Source: Mycetocola lacteus (GTDB lineage: Bacteria > Actinomycetota > Actinomycetes > Actinomycetales > Microbacteriaceae). From it: a DNA stretch of 64,000 nt. The stretch covers positions 419,947 through 483,946 of the forward strand of contig NZ_RCUY01000001.1 in NCBI RefSeq assembly GCF_003667575.1, in the 5' to 3' direction. A program made the translations under genes and the position numbers. Position 1 is the stretch's first letter. Every line of letters begins with the position of its first letter. Positions 17,124-26,350 of the stretch are shown one piece after another. The notes beneath the pieces are model-generated. The model did no database searches, was not told where the DNA came from, and worked only from the letters and a program-made list of their open reading frames with translations.

Positions 17124-20100
17124 TTACATACCGTCCTCGTTTCGCGGACGTCGACGCAAGGCGATCACCAGGCCGAGGAGGAGCAGGGCTGCGCCTCCCA
17201 GGAGCGGGAGCGTGATGTCTCCGCCACCGGTGTGAGCCAGACCGCCACCGGTGCCGGGGCCGGCGGCTCCCGGGGAGGAGGACGGAGAGCCACCGTTGCC
17301 GGGGGTCGTTCCACCGTTACCGGGGTCCGTCCCACCATTGCCCGGATCCGTGCCACCATTACCAGGGTCGGTTCCGCCGTTGCCCGGATCCGTTCCACCA
17401 TTGCCGGGATCGGTACCCTCACCGGGGTCTACCCCGGCCGGCAGGTGGTTGTCCGCGGTGATGTTGAACGCCACCGTGTAGGTGCGCACAACATCCCCGT
17501 TACCCGAGGTCACCGTGAAGGTGCGCACGGTATCGCTGCCCGCGGCACGAACACCCGCGGCCTGGACTCCGGGCAGGATTCCGGCCAGGCCGGTGGTCCC
17601 CACGGTGCCGTCCGCGGCCGGCAGAACGGCGGCGGTGGGCAGCGCGTAATTCGCCGGCCAGTCCACCACGTAGGAGCGCACGTCGGGGGTGAACCCGTCG
17701 ATGGCGACCCCGGCCACGGTGATCCCCCGGGCCGCGGCCACGCTCTGCGCGGTCTCGTCGGCGTAGTTGGTCACCGTCACGCTGCCGTCGGGAGAAACCG
17801 AGACCTGCGCGGTCATCGCCCGAGCCAGGTTGATCCGTTCCCAGCTCTCGGTGCCCGCAGCGGTCAGGTCCAACGGTCCACCGGAGTCGGCCGCGGTCTG
17901 TGCGAGCACCGCGGTACGCTGGGCGTCATTCAGCTCGGGGAAGGTCGTCTTCAGCAGAGCCGCCGCATCGGACGGAGCAATCAGCGGCGCGCCACCCGCG
18001 GTCACCTTGGGGAAGTCATACCCCAGGCGCTCGGTGTAGACGCCGGTGTAGCCGGCCACATCGCGGTTCTCGTACGGAGTGCCCGAGCATGCGGTGAGCG
18101 AAGCACCCGCACACTTGCTCCCCAGCACATCCTCGAGTTCCTGCTGCGCCTGCTCCAGCAGCGGGGCGAACTCGGGGTCCGCCCAGCGGTGAGCGACCAC
18201 GGCCTGGGCGATCATCCGACCACCCATTACATCCAACGGATAGTGGAATCCCAGCACCAGTCGGTTGTTGCCGTACTCCGATGCCCGCGCCAGGATGGCC
18301 GGTGAGAGCTCGGGGATCAGCGTTGCCAGGGTGGTCCCGGCGATGTAACCGGCATAGGTGTGACCACTCGGATAGGAACCGCTCCCGGCCAGGCCGCCGT
18401 AGCCACCGTTACGGGAGTCCTTGATCAGACCGCCCTCGCTGGCCAGGCCCAGCCGCAGGAACGGCCGCGCGTACTGCCACACGGGCTTGACCGCATCGGC
18501 ACCGTCGATCTTCTGCCCCACCCGGTCCAAGATCCACTTGGTCTTGGGCAGTTCACCCGCATCCATCGCGGCGGAGAAGATCGGACCAAGGGTCGAGCCC
18601 AGCGCATCTGTTCCGGTTTTCACCGGTGAGTTATCGGCGTCCACCTGGGCCCGATCCACCTGGGCCTGGCTCGCGGCGTTGTTGATCTCGATCTCCTTTT
18701 TATCGTTGAACGCGATCGCCTTCTCCCGGTCGGTCACCTTGGCTTCGGTTCCCAGAATTTCGGGACCAAGCTTCGAGAACCCGCTGAGCATGTCGGCGGC
18801 ATAGTTGCCGTCGGTCTTGGGCCAGGAATCCGAGGCGAAGCCACGCGAGGTGATATCGCCGGGGAAGGGTGCCGACACCGCGGCGCGGGCGGTCGGAGCC
18901 TCCGCTGCCGGGGCCAGTGCCGGTGCCGTGTGTACCACTCCGGTACCTCCGGTCTGCACGGTCACGCCGAGGGTCGGTTCCGAGGCCGCCGACTCACCGG
19001 CCGCGTTGAGCGCGCTGACCGTGGCCCGGTAGGTTTCCCCGGGCTTCAGCCAGGTCGCGGTCGCCGCACGCTCGGTGGGATCGGTGATGGACAGCACGCG
19101 TCCCTCGCCAAAGTCGACCCGGTATCCGGTGATCGCGGATCCGCCATCATCCACCGGTGCGGTCCAGGTGACGCTCACGCTGGTGGCATCCTGACTCGCG
19201 GTCACTTCGGTCGGCACACCCGGCGCGGTCGTCGCCCGCTCGATCAGACCTGCACGAGCGTTCTGCAGGGCATCCAGTGCGGCGGCGAGCGCCGTATCAG
19301 ATGCCTGCGACGCGGACAGCGCGGACGTGGCCGAGGCGATCTGCTCCTGGAATGCGGCCCAGGTGTCCGCGCGGAAGCGGCCCACGGTCACGGCCTTCGC
19401 CTGGGCGAGGGCGTTCTCCAGCTGGATTCGGATCGCCGGGGTCAGCTGTGCCTGCGCCAGACTCAGCGTTCGCACCCGTGCGTTGATGTCGCCCTGGGTG
19501 AGGGCCGTGTTCTTCAGTGCGAGCTGGGCACCGGCGAGCTCGCGGCGGAACGTGGCCGCATCGATACTCGGGTAGCGATCCAGGGTCGGGACCACGGCCT
19601 CAGCCGCGGTAACCGCGGCGATCAGCGCGCTCAGGTCCAACTCCTTCTCAACCGGCTTATCCCCGGTGGTGAAGGTGTAGCGGTCGATGTTTGCCACGAA
19701 GGGGTGGTTGCCGTCGGTCTCCGAGCGAAGCACCGCACTCAACCGGTGGGTTCCGGTGATCGCGATGGGCAGCCAGATCCCGGCGTCCACATCCGTGGTC
19801 CAGTTGCTTGTTGAGGTGGGCGGCAGCGGAACCGTGGCAACCGGGGTTCCCGGCTTGGCGGGATCGGCTGCATCCAGGTAGAACTCGATGCGGGAGTTTT
19901 TACCCACGCGGTTTGCGTTAGCCGTATAGTGCACCGACACCCGGGTGATGGGCAGGGTACCAAATACGACGTTGCCGTAGTCGATCCAGTCCCCATCGGT
20001 GGTTCCCCCCACGTTGGTGACCGGACCACTGTTCCAGGTGCTGTTCTCGGACTTGATCTGGCCGGGACGCGCGGCCACCCACTTCTCCGCCTCGATGGCC

Positions 20101-23100
20101 ACCGTGTTGGTGGTCGGGGCGGTGAAGGTGAACGCGTCAAAGTTACCCACGTAGGGCAACGCGTCGGTGGTATCGGCGCGCAGCACGGCCAACAGCGTGT
20201 GACTGCCGGTCACCGGGGTGGTGAGCTTTGCGCTGACGTTGCCCGCCACGGTCCAGTTATCCCCGGTTGCGGGGAGTGCCACGGTGGCTACCGGGGTGCC
20301 GGGCTTGGCGGGATCGGCGACGTCCAGGTAGAAGTCCACCCGAGCGTTTTTGCCCACACGACCGGAGTTGTTGACGTAGTGCACACTCACGGTATCGGTG
20401 CCGATGTTCCCGAAGTCACGGGTACCGTAGTCCAACCAGGCACCGTTATAGGTGCCACCGAGGTTGGTCACCGGCCCATCGTTCCAGGTGCTGGATTCGC
20501 TCTTGAGTCCGTTACCGGAGTTCTTGACCCAGGATTCGGCTTCAACCACGAGCGGACGCGGTCCTACCGGCTCATCGCTGTGCGGGAACAGCTGGAAGCG
20601 GTCAAAGTTGCCCACCCAGTCCTGCCCGCTGGTGGAAAACTCGAACGTGATCGAGCGTGCCTGAATCAGCGAGTCGGTATCGGTGAGGTTCAGCGTGACC
20701 GTGGAGTAGTTGCCGAAGCTGCCGGTGCCGGGGAGGGCTCCCTGGGCAATCACCGGACCGGTGATGTCTCCGGCGTGGACCCGTACCGACGAGCGTTCGT
20801 TGCCCACGGCGGCGGAGTTTGCATAGCGCACCTGGAGGGTTTCGGGGACACCTCCGGCAAAGTCCATGCCCAGGTAACGCACCCACGAACCGTTGCGCAC
20901 ACCACCGAGGTTTCCCCCGGACTGGAATGCCTCATTCTTCAGCTCCCCACCGGACCACTCATCGGAGGCCTCGGCTTCGAGCGTGCGGAAGCCGCCCTGA
21001 CCGATGCTGAGGTGATCGGCCGCCTGGCGCAGAGCCTCGGTGGTCGAGCGCAGCGCGGCACCGGAGGTGTCAGCGTTTGCCAGCGCCTTCTGGGCCGCGG
21101 CGAGCGCCACGGTGAAGTCGCGGTAGGTGTTGGCGGCATAGTTCCCCGGGCGCACCAGCAGCGCCTGATCCACCAGGTCCTGCAGCGCGAGACGGGAAAC
21201 CGAGGTGATACTCAGCGTGATCGGCGACTGGGTGGTAACGCCCTGGCCCACCAGCTGATGGGCTGCCACGCCGTCGGCGAGCACCGAATCGCTCAGGTGA
21301 ACCGAGACGCGAGCATTCTCGGTGAGGGTGCCGCCGATACTGAGGGTCAGCGTGGTGGCGTCGGTCACGGTAACCCGGGCGGTAATCCCCGCGGGGACAC
21401 CCGAAACGGTGGCGCTCCCGGCGGCGGTCAGATCGGTTCCGGCCGGTGCCGACAGACGCGCACCGTCTCCGAGGGTCAGGGTGGTTGTCGCGTTCAGCAC
21501 GCCCTTGTCGTTTGCCGCGAGGGTGTCCTTCGAGGCGGTAACCGGATAGGTCTTGGTGGGGCTTGCGCCGGGGGTCTTCTGGCTGGCCGAGTACGCCGGT
21601 GCTGAGTTCTTCCCCCAGCTCGAGGCCGCCGAACCCATCGTGAACGACAGGTTTCCCCCGCCGATGATGTCGGAATAGTCGAGCCAGGTGTTGCCGTAGG
21701 CACCGCCGTTGAGCGCCGCCTGCTGCACATAGAAGTTATCCGAGGAGACGTTCTTCGCGCCGATCGTGAAGGTACGTCCTCCGGGATAGTTGATCTGCGC
21801 CTGGTCGAAGAACGGGGTACCGATCTGATACTGCGAGGATCCGGCAGTCACCGGGAACAGGCCCAGCGCCGCGGCCACAAACATCGTGGACATGGTGCCC
21901 GCGTCGTTGTCCATGGTGGGCAGGAAGCCGTCCGGGGCGAGCTTGTACACCCGGGTCTTGATCGGCGGGGTGAACTCTCCCCCACCGCTCGGGGGCCGGT
22001 TGCCGTCGGTCTGCCCGGTGGCAATGTAGCGGTTCCAGGTTTCCTTGGTGTAGGTGTCGCGCACCCACTTCTGGGTTTTGGCGGGCTCGCCCACATAGTT
22101 GAACAGGTAGGGTGCCTGCAGATCCACCTCGTTGGCGTTGGAGTGCAGCATCGCCCGACCGTTGTTGGGGTCGTCCTCGCCGAAGAAGTGGTTGACCGCG
22201 AGGCGCGCGGCCGCGTCCCCACCCATCGAGGCGATCAGTGCATTCATGTCATAGGCCGGATACCAGTGGTACTGCCACAGGGTGCCCTGGTAGACGTTGG
22301 CGGCCTCAAACTTTTCGTAGTCCACACCGGTCCACTCACCCTTGCCGTTGCGCGGGGAGAGCAGGCCCACCTTGGTGCCGTCCTTAGCGGTCCAGGCGTC
22401 GGGCTTGATGTTGCTGGTGAAGGCCAGGTTTGACTGCGCACGCAGGCTCGCCGCATCCGCGGTTTTGCCCAGCTGGTCGGCGATGATCGCCAGCGCCCAC
22501 TGGTCGTAGCCACGCTCGACGCTAACCGCCGGGCGGTCATTCACATATCCCTGTCGCTGCTCCTGGCCGGAGTAGTATCCCACCAGGTTGGCGATCATTG
22601 GATACGCCTCATCCAAGCGGGTAAACCCGGTGTAGCCCTTGGACAGGGCGTCGGCGATGATCACCGGGGAGCGTTCCCAGCGCACACTCGGTACGCTCTG
22701 GGTGAGGTCTCCCAGCTTGTTTTTACCGGATCGTGCCTGATCGGCAAACAGGTAAATCAACGACTGAATCATGTCGCGATATCCCGCCGGGTTCACATAG
22801 GCGAACACCGAGTACTTGCGGAAGTCATCCCAGGCTGCCCAGCCGTCATAGTAGGTGAACCCGGCCGCCGTGTGCACGACCCCGTCCACACCGCGGTAGG
22901 TGCCCGAGGTGCTGGTGGCGTTGATCGGCATCGCGTTCATCCGGTACAGATGCGTGTAGAACAGCTTCTGCAGCTCGCCGGTGGGGTCGGCCTGGGCCGA
23001 AGCGGTGATGTTCACCGCCCCCAGACGCTCGTTCCACTCGGCCTTGGTGGCGGCGCGGACCTGCTCAAAGCTCTTGCCCCCAACCTCGGCGGACTGATCG

Positions 23101-24056
23101 ATCTTCGCCTGCTCGCTGCTGATCGGAGACAGTGTCACCCGCAGTCCCACGTTCTGGGTGCCCGCGTTGAAGGACAACACGGCACCGGTGTCCTGGCCCG
23201 AGCGGGTAGCTGTTTCATCCAGCGGTGTGCCATCCGCCCAGGTTTTTACGCCGGCCGGCTGCTCGGTCTCGGCGTAGTAGAACAGCTGATACTTGGCACC
23301 GTTGAAGTTTCCGGATACCTGCCCGGCCAACGACACGCGTCCGTCCTCGAGCGTGCCCGCGGTAACCGAGGATGAGTCCCGGGAGGTGAAGTTGTTTTTC
23401 AGATCGAACACCAGGCTCGGGGTCTGATCGGCGGGGAACGCATAGCTGTGCACGGCGGTGCGAGTGGCCGCGGTCACCTCGGCGTTAACGTTCTTGCCGG
23501 TCTTCACGATCGCGTTCTGCGGGCCGTCCGAGAGGGCAAGGTTTGCCCGGTAGTATCCGGGGCTTGCGTCCTCATCCTTGTGGCTGAAGTCGTGGGCGTA
23601 GGTCGAGGTGTTGGGACGCTGGGTGTACTGCACCGCCGTGGGAACCACCAGGATGTCCCCTCCACCACCCGAGCCACCCACGCCGTCGAGATTGGTGTGG
23701 GTGAATCCCGAAATCTGAGTGGAGTTGTAGTTATAGCCGGTGTGGTTGCGCCCGGCGCTGGAAAGCGGATTGACCTTGGCGAGGCCGTTGGGTGCCTGGG
23801 CACCGGGGAGGTCGTTACCGTTGTCATCTGCGGTGGAGACAAACGGGTTGACCAGCGCGGCAAGGTCGGTCGCGGCGGGGGCCGCGCTGGCACTCACCGG
23901 GGTCAGTGCGATTGCGCTGGCCAGGCCAACGCTCAGCGCGAGGGTAGCGGCAAGAGGCCGAAACAGGGCGGGACGGGTACCGATGGGCACCGTGTCCGAA
24001 CGCTGTTGCAGGCTCGCCTGTGGACGATTTCGCATGTGTGCAGTTCTCCGATTCAA
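17124..24056 (-). CDS. Surface-anchored GH92 alpha-mannosidase fused to CBM-like, FIVAR, Fn3 and PAP2 acid-phosphatase domains
   Basis: A 2310-aa multidomain exoenzyme. Order: signal peptide (about 1-58); GH92 N- and catalytic domains (about 62-820; blocks GFTHTNLDGVGGSGGGGDI, NEVDLQAPYLFNY, DNDAGTMS and a C-terminal GG.LSFTMG..ASSWG); a beta module; a FIVAR-like helix bundle (about 960-1020); three CBM6-like modules (about 1020-1460, starting EAEAS/EAESW/EAEKW); two more FIVAR segments; Fn3 (about 1612-1700); a PAP2/class A acid phosphatase with KX6RP (1857-1865), PSGH (1896-1899) and RX5HX3D (1932-1942); Ig-like regions; six DPGNGGT-type repeats; LAHTG (2273-2277), a membrane helix and a basic tail. 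Predicted to trim and dephosphorylate mannan on the cell surface. A LacI-type operator lies 25 bp upstream of the start. Confidence 0.88.
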   Translation of the reverse strand: MNRRTAHMRNRPQASLQQRSDTVPIGTRPALFRPLAATLALSVGLASAIALTPVSASAAPAATDLAALVNPFVSTADDNGNDLPGAQAPNGLAKVNPLSSAGRNHTGYNYNSTQISGFTHTNLDGVGGSGGGGDILVVPTAVQYTQRPNTSTYAHDFSHKDEDASPGYYRANLALSDGPQNAIVKTGKNVNAEVTAATRTAVHSYAFPADQTPSLVFDLKNNFTSRDSSSVTAGTLEDGRVSLAGQVSGNFNGAKYQLFYYAETEQPAGVKTWADGTPLDETATRSGQDTGAVLSFNAGTQNVGLRVTLSPISSEQAKIDQSAEVGGKSFEQVRAATKAEWNERLGAVNITASAQADPTGELQKLFYTHLYRMNAMPINATSTSGTYRGVDGVVHTAAGFTYYDGWAAWDDFRKYSVFAYVNPAGYRDMIQSLIYLFADQARSGKNKLGDLTQSVPSVRWERSPVIIADALSKGYTGFTRLDEAYPMIANLVGYYSGQEQRQGYVNDRPAVSVERGYDQWALAIIADQLGKTADAASLRAQSNLAFTSNIKPDAWTAKDGTKVGLLSPRNGKGEWTGVDYEKFEAANVYQGTLWQYHWYPAYDMNALIASMGGDAAARLAVNHFFGEDDPNNGRAMLHSNANEVDLQAPYLFNYVGEPAKTQKWVRDTYTKETWNRYIATGQTDGNRPPSGGGEFTPPIKTRVYKLAPDGFLPTMDNDAGTMSTMFVAAALGLFPVTAGSSQYQIGTPFFDQAQINYPGGRTFTIGAKNVSSDNFYVQQAALNGGAYGNTWLDYSDIIGGGNLSFTMGSAASSWGKNSAPAYSASQKTPGASPTKTYPVTASKDTLAANDKGVLNATTTLTLGDGARLSAPAGTDLTAAGSATVSGVPAGITARVTVTDATTLTLSIGGTLTENARVSVHLSDSVLADGVAAHQLVGQGVTTQSPITLSITSVSRLALQDLVDQALLVRPGNYAANTYRDFTVALAAAQKALANADTSGAALRSTTEALRQAADHLSIGQGGFRTLEAEASDEWSGGELKNEAFQSGGNLGGVRNGSWVRYLGMDFAGGVPETLQVRYANSAAVGNERSSVRVHAGDITGPVIAQGALPGTGSFGNYSTVTLNLTDTDSLIQARSITFEFSTSGQDWVGNFDRFQLFPHSDEPVGPRPLVVEAESWVKNSGNGLKSESSTWNDGPVTNLGGTYNGAWLDYGTRDFGNIGTDTVSVHYVNNSGRVGKNARVDFYLDVADPAKPGTPVATVALPATGDNWTVAGNVSAKLTTPVTGSHTLLAVLRADTTDALPYVGNFDAFTFTAPTTNTVAIEAEKWVAARPGQIKSENSTWNSGPVTNVGGTTDGDWIDYGNVVFGTLPITRVSVHYTANANRVGKNSRIEFYLDAADPAKPGTPVATVPLPPTSTSNWTTDVDAGIWLPIAITGTHRLSAVLRSETDGNHPFVANIDRYTFTTGDKPVEKELDLSALIAAVTAAEAVVPTLDRYPSIDAATFRRELAGAQLALKNTALTQGDINARVRTLSLAQAQLTPAIRIQLENALAQAKAVTVGRFRADTWAAFQEQIASATSALSASQASDTALAAALDALQNARAGLIERATTAPGVPTEVTASQDATSVSVTWTAPVDDGGSAITGYRVDFGEGRVLSITDPTERAATATWLKPGETYRATVSALNAAGESAASEPTLGVTVQTGGTGVVHTAPALAPAAEAPTARAAVSAPFPGDITSRGFASDSWPKTDGNYAADMLSGFSKLGPEILGTEAKVTDREKAIAFNDKKEIEINNAASQAQVDRAQVDADNSPVKTGTDALGSTLGPIFSAAMDAGELPKTKWILDRVGQKIDGADAVKPVWQYARPFLRLGLASEGGLIKDSRNGGYGGLAGSGSYPSGHTYAGYIAGTTLATLIPELSPAILARASEYGNNRLVLGFHYPLDVMGGRMIAQAVVAHRWADPEFAPLLEQAQQELEDVLGSKCAGASLTACSGTPYENRDVAGYTGVYTERLGYDFPKVTAGGAPLIAPSDAAALLKTTFPELNDAQRTAVLAQTAADSGGPLDLTAAGTESWERINLARAMTAQVSVSPDGSVTVTNYADETAQSVAAARGITVAGVAIDGFTPDVRSYVVDWPANYALPTAAVLPAADGTVGTTGLAGILPGVQAAGVRAAGSDTVRTFTVTSGNGDVVRTYTVAFNITADNHLPAGVDPGEGTDPGNGGTDPGNGGTDPGNGGTDPGNGGTDPGNGGTTPGNGGSPSSSPGAAGPGTGGGLAHTGGGDITLPLLGGAALLLLGLVIALRRRPRNEDGM
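17291..17416 (-). repeat. Six tandem 21-bp coding repeats (wall-spanning linker)
   Basis: Six imperfect 21-bp units encode DPGNGGT-type heptapeptides in the GH92 fusion protein, just before the LAHTG sorting signal. The codons vary at wobble positions while the peptide is kept, so the repeat is maintained as protein. It probably forms the flexible stalk through the cell wall. Confidence 0.9.
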
Positions 24057-24080
24057 GAAACAATGCGCACTCCACCACGC

Positions 24081-24096
24081 ACCGAAACGTTTCGGT
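24081..24096. promoter_or_regulatory. LacI-type operator, 16-bp perfect palindrome (copy 3)
   Basis: ACCGAAACGTTTCGGT, identical to the copies at 6800 and 8034, located 25 bp upstream of the GH92 fusion start and more than 16 kb from the lacI-type gene. It places the GH92-phosphatase gene in the same regulon as the importer. Confidence 0.88.
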
Positions 24097-24296
24097 CGGC
24101 GACCAAAAAAAATAGCGCCAACTCTGGGGCAATAAGGCAGGAACGGTCGGATCGACCGGGAGTGTCAACCGAACCGCTTCGTACGGTATCAACCCCGAGT
24201 AGGCTAATTCGCGGCACCCCGGTTACGCCATCCCCTCATTTGGGTTACGGCTCGGTGAACGACATGACGACCAGGATGGCCTCGCGACAGGGAGCG

Positions 24297-24845
24297 CTAG
24301 TCGGTGGGCTGCTTCCCCAGCGTCCCGATCAGGTCGGCAACCGCGGTGATCGAGGCCTCCGCCAGGAAGGGGTCACTCTCCTCGCCGATGATGTCGGTGT
24401 GATAGGCGATCCCGTCGCCGGCGAGCAGCACCAGGCGGGCCAGGGTTTCGTCGCCCAGCGAGTCCACCAGAACCTCAAACCAGCGATCCCGCGCCCAGCG
24501 CAGGGTGATCCACGCCTCGTTATTACCCGCCTGACCGAGACGGGTGGCGGCCACAACCAGGCGCTCCAGCGGCGAGGAGTATTCCAGCGAGGTGCCCACG
24601 TAGTAACGTGCGGCACCCTCGGGGGCGATCCGCATGGCGGCGGCGTCCGCGGTGACCAGCGCCTCCAGGCGGTCCAGGATCTCTCGATCCATCGCATCGC
24701 GAGAGCGGAAGTGGTGCAGCAGTCCGGCCTTGGAGAGGCCGCTGCGCTTGGCAATGGCGTCGATGCTGGCCGAGCGCACGCCCTGCACGACGAGGAGGTC
24801 GACGTAGGCCTCGATGATCTGATCCGGTTTGCTCTGCTGGTCCAT
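24297..24845 (-). CDS. TetR-family transcriptional regulator
   Basis: A 182-aa repressor-type protein. The N-terminal helix-turn-helix is SIDAIAKRSGLSKAGLLHHF (about residues 27-46), followed by a helical ligand domain. ATG at 24845 is preferred over upstream in-frame starts, which would prepend a Cys- and His-rich stretch without family similarity. It lies downstream of the saccharopine-dehydrogenase-like gene on the same strand, separated by about 230 bp with two inverted repeats, and upstream of the GH92 gene. Its target may be the APC permease/dehydrogenase pair or itself; no clear operator was found. Confidence 0.88.
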   Translation of the reverse strand: MDQQSKPDQIIEAYVDLLVVQGVRSASIDAIAKRSGLSKAGLLHHFRSRDAMDREILDRLEALVTADAAAMRIAPEGAARYYVGTSLEYSSPLERLVVAATRLGQAGNNEAWITLRWARDRWFEVLVDSLGDETLARLVLLAGDGIAYHTDIIGEESDPFLAEASITAVADLIGTLGKQPTD

Positions 24846-24893
24846 GTGACTTCCAGTTTGGCACATCCAACCGGTCGGTAGTGCCCCATGTGG

Positions 24894-24925
24894 CGGTGCG
24901 TGACACGAGCCCCGGTCACGCACCG
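24894..24925. repeat. Inverted repeat, copy A of a diverged hairpin element
   Basis: An 11-bp perfect stem, CGGTGCGTGAC / GTCACGCACCG, followed on the plus strand by CCGGGGTTTTT. It lies just upstream of the TetR start. A related element occurs about 108 bp to the right. It may terminate transcription or act as a regulator site. Confidence 0.6.
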
Positions 24926-25001
24926 CCGGGGTTTTTGTTGGGAGCCGATACCAGGCGGCTCCGAGCGCCCCAGCCATACCCTAACCGGGCGCTCCTCCCA
25001 G

Positions 25002-25038
25002 CGGTGGTGCGCGGCACAAGCCAGTGCGCGCACCACCG
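25002..25038. repeat. Inverted repeat, copy B of a diverged hairpin element
   Basis: An 11-bp perfect stem, CGGTGGTGCGC / GCGCACCACCG, followed on the plus strand by GGGGTTTC. It is 36 bp beyond the stop of the dehydrogenase-like gene, whose minus-strand transcript would form it. The loop and 3' flank resemble copy A (GCACAAGCC versus ACACGAGCC, then CCGGGG-T). Confidence 0.6.
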
Positions 25039-25074
25039 GGGGTTTCGAGGGGTAATCACTCCCTCGAGTCTGTG

Positions 25075-26298
25075 TTACCGCTCGACGATGCCCCAGGCCG
25101 AGCCGTAACCCTGCGGTTCGGCGGCGGCGAGCAGTTCGAGGAACGGCTTGGCGTCAAACGCCTCGGGGCCGAGGACTCCGGCACCGCTCCAGGTGCCGTT
25201 GGCCAGCAGTTCCAGGGCGACAACCGGGTTGATCGCGGTCTGCCAGACGACAGCCTGCGAGTTATCGCGGGCCATCGTCTCCTCGTTGTCGGCCACGTGG
25301 TAGAGGTACAGCGACTTCTTGGTGCCGTCCTTGTGGGTTCCGGTCACCAGCACACCGGCACAGGTCTTGCCCTTCATCAGCGGACCGAGGGTCGCCGGGT
25401 CGGGCAGCACGGCGGCCACCAGGTCGCGCGGGGATACCTGCTGACCGCGCACGGTTACCGGCTCGGTCTTGTCGAGGCCGAGCTTGTTCAGGGTCTTCAG
25501 GACCTCGATGAACTCGTTGCCGAGGCCGTACTTGAACTCGACCTTCTTGGCGTCGATCCAGCGCGGCATCAGGTGAACCTCTTCATGCTCCACGTTCACA
25601 CACTCAACCTCGCCGATGCCCTCGGGGAATTCGAAGGTGATCGGGTCAGAGAAGGGCTCCACCGCGTGCCAGCCACCCTTGTCTTTGTCCCAGAGGATCG
25701 GCGGGTTCAGGCACTCCTCGATGGTGGTCCAGATCGAGAAGGACGGGGCAAACTCGTATCCCTCAACGGTCAGGTTGGCACCGTCGCGAACCGAGAGCAC
25801 GTCGATCTCGTCGAACAGCTCATCGGCGGCGTAGCGAGCGAAGATGTCGGACAGACCTGGCTCCACACCGATCCCAACCAGGGCCAGCTGCTCCTTCTTT
25901 TCCCACTCATCGGCCACGGCGAATTGATCGTCGCCGAGCTTGATGTTGGTCTTGGTGAAGGGCTCCTCGGGGTGACGCACGGACAGGCTCATGGCCATGT
26001 CGAGGTAGGTGACACCGGCGGCGTGGGCACCGTCGAAGATCGGCATCACGAAGCGGGGGTCCACGGCGTTGAGGACGTGGGTGGCACCGGTCTCGCGGAT
26101 CAGGGCCTCGACGGCGTCGGCGCTGGAGGCGTCAACCTGCGCGGCGGTGTAGCGAGGGTCGCCAATTTCGGTCACCAGGCCCTGCGGGCGTGCGGGGTCA
26201 TAGTCGGCGATCGTCAGCTTGTCGAAAAAGGAACGGCGAGAGGCGATTCGGGCTGCGGCACTGCCGACGCCACCGGCGCCGATAATCAGGATGTGCAC
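25075..26298 (-). CDS. Saccharopine dehydrogenase-like NAD(P)-dependent oxidoreductase
   Basis: A 407-aa cytoplasmic enzyme. The N-terminal Rossmann motif ILIIGAGGVGSAAA (GxGxxG, residues 3-16) is followed by acidic Asp in IADYD, suggesting NAD(H) preference. The later part (VGIGVEPGLSDIFARYAADEL) matches saccharopine dehydrogenase / carboxynorspermidine synthase family proteins. It starts with GTG at 26298; an extended upstream reading overlaps the permease gene and is rejected. It lies 52 bp downstream of an APC permease stop, so the two probably form an operon for uptake and conversion of an amino acid or polyamine. The substrate is not identified. Confidence 0.85.
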   Translation of the reverse strand: MHILIIGAGGVGSAAARIASRRSFFDKLTIADYDPARPQGLVTEIGDPRYTAAQVDASSADAVEALIRETGATHVLNAVDPRFVMPIFDGAHAAGVTYLDMAMSLSVRHPEEPFTKTNIKLGDDQFAVADEWEKKEQLALVGIGVEPGLSDIFARYAADELFDEIDVLSVRDGANLTVEGYEFAPSFSIWTTIEECLNPPILWDKDKGGWHAVEPFSDPITFEFPEGIGEVECVNVEHEEVHLMPRWIDAKKVEFKYGLGNEFIEVLKTLNKLGLDKTEPVTVRGQQVSPRDLVAAVLPDPATLGPLMKGKTCAGVLVTGTHKDGTKKSLYLYHVADNEETMARDNSQAVVWQTAINPVVALELLANGTWSGAGVLGPEAFDAKPFLELLAAAEPQGYGSAWGIVER

Positions 26299-26350
26299 GA
26301 TACTTCTTTCTGTTGTGACGGTGTTGCTTCGGTTGAGGAAAAGACTGGGG

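Noticed and set aside
17291..17416. Tandem repeat array considered as CRISPR
   Set aside because: Units are 21 bp, directly abutting without spacers and in frame in the GH92 fusion protein; no cas genes are nearby.
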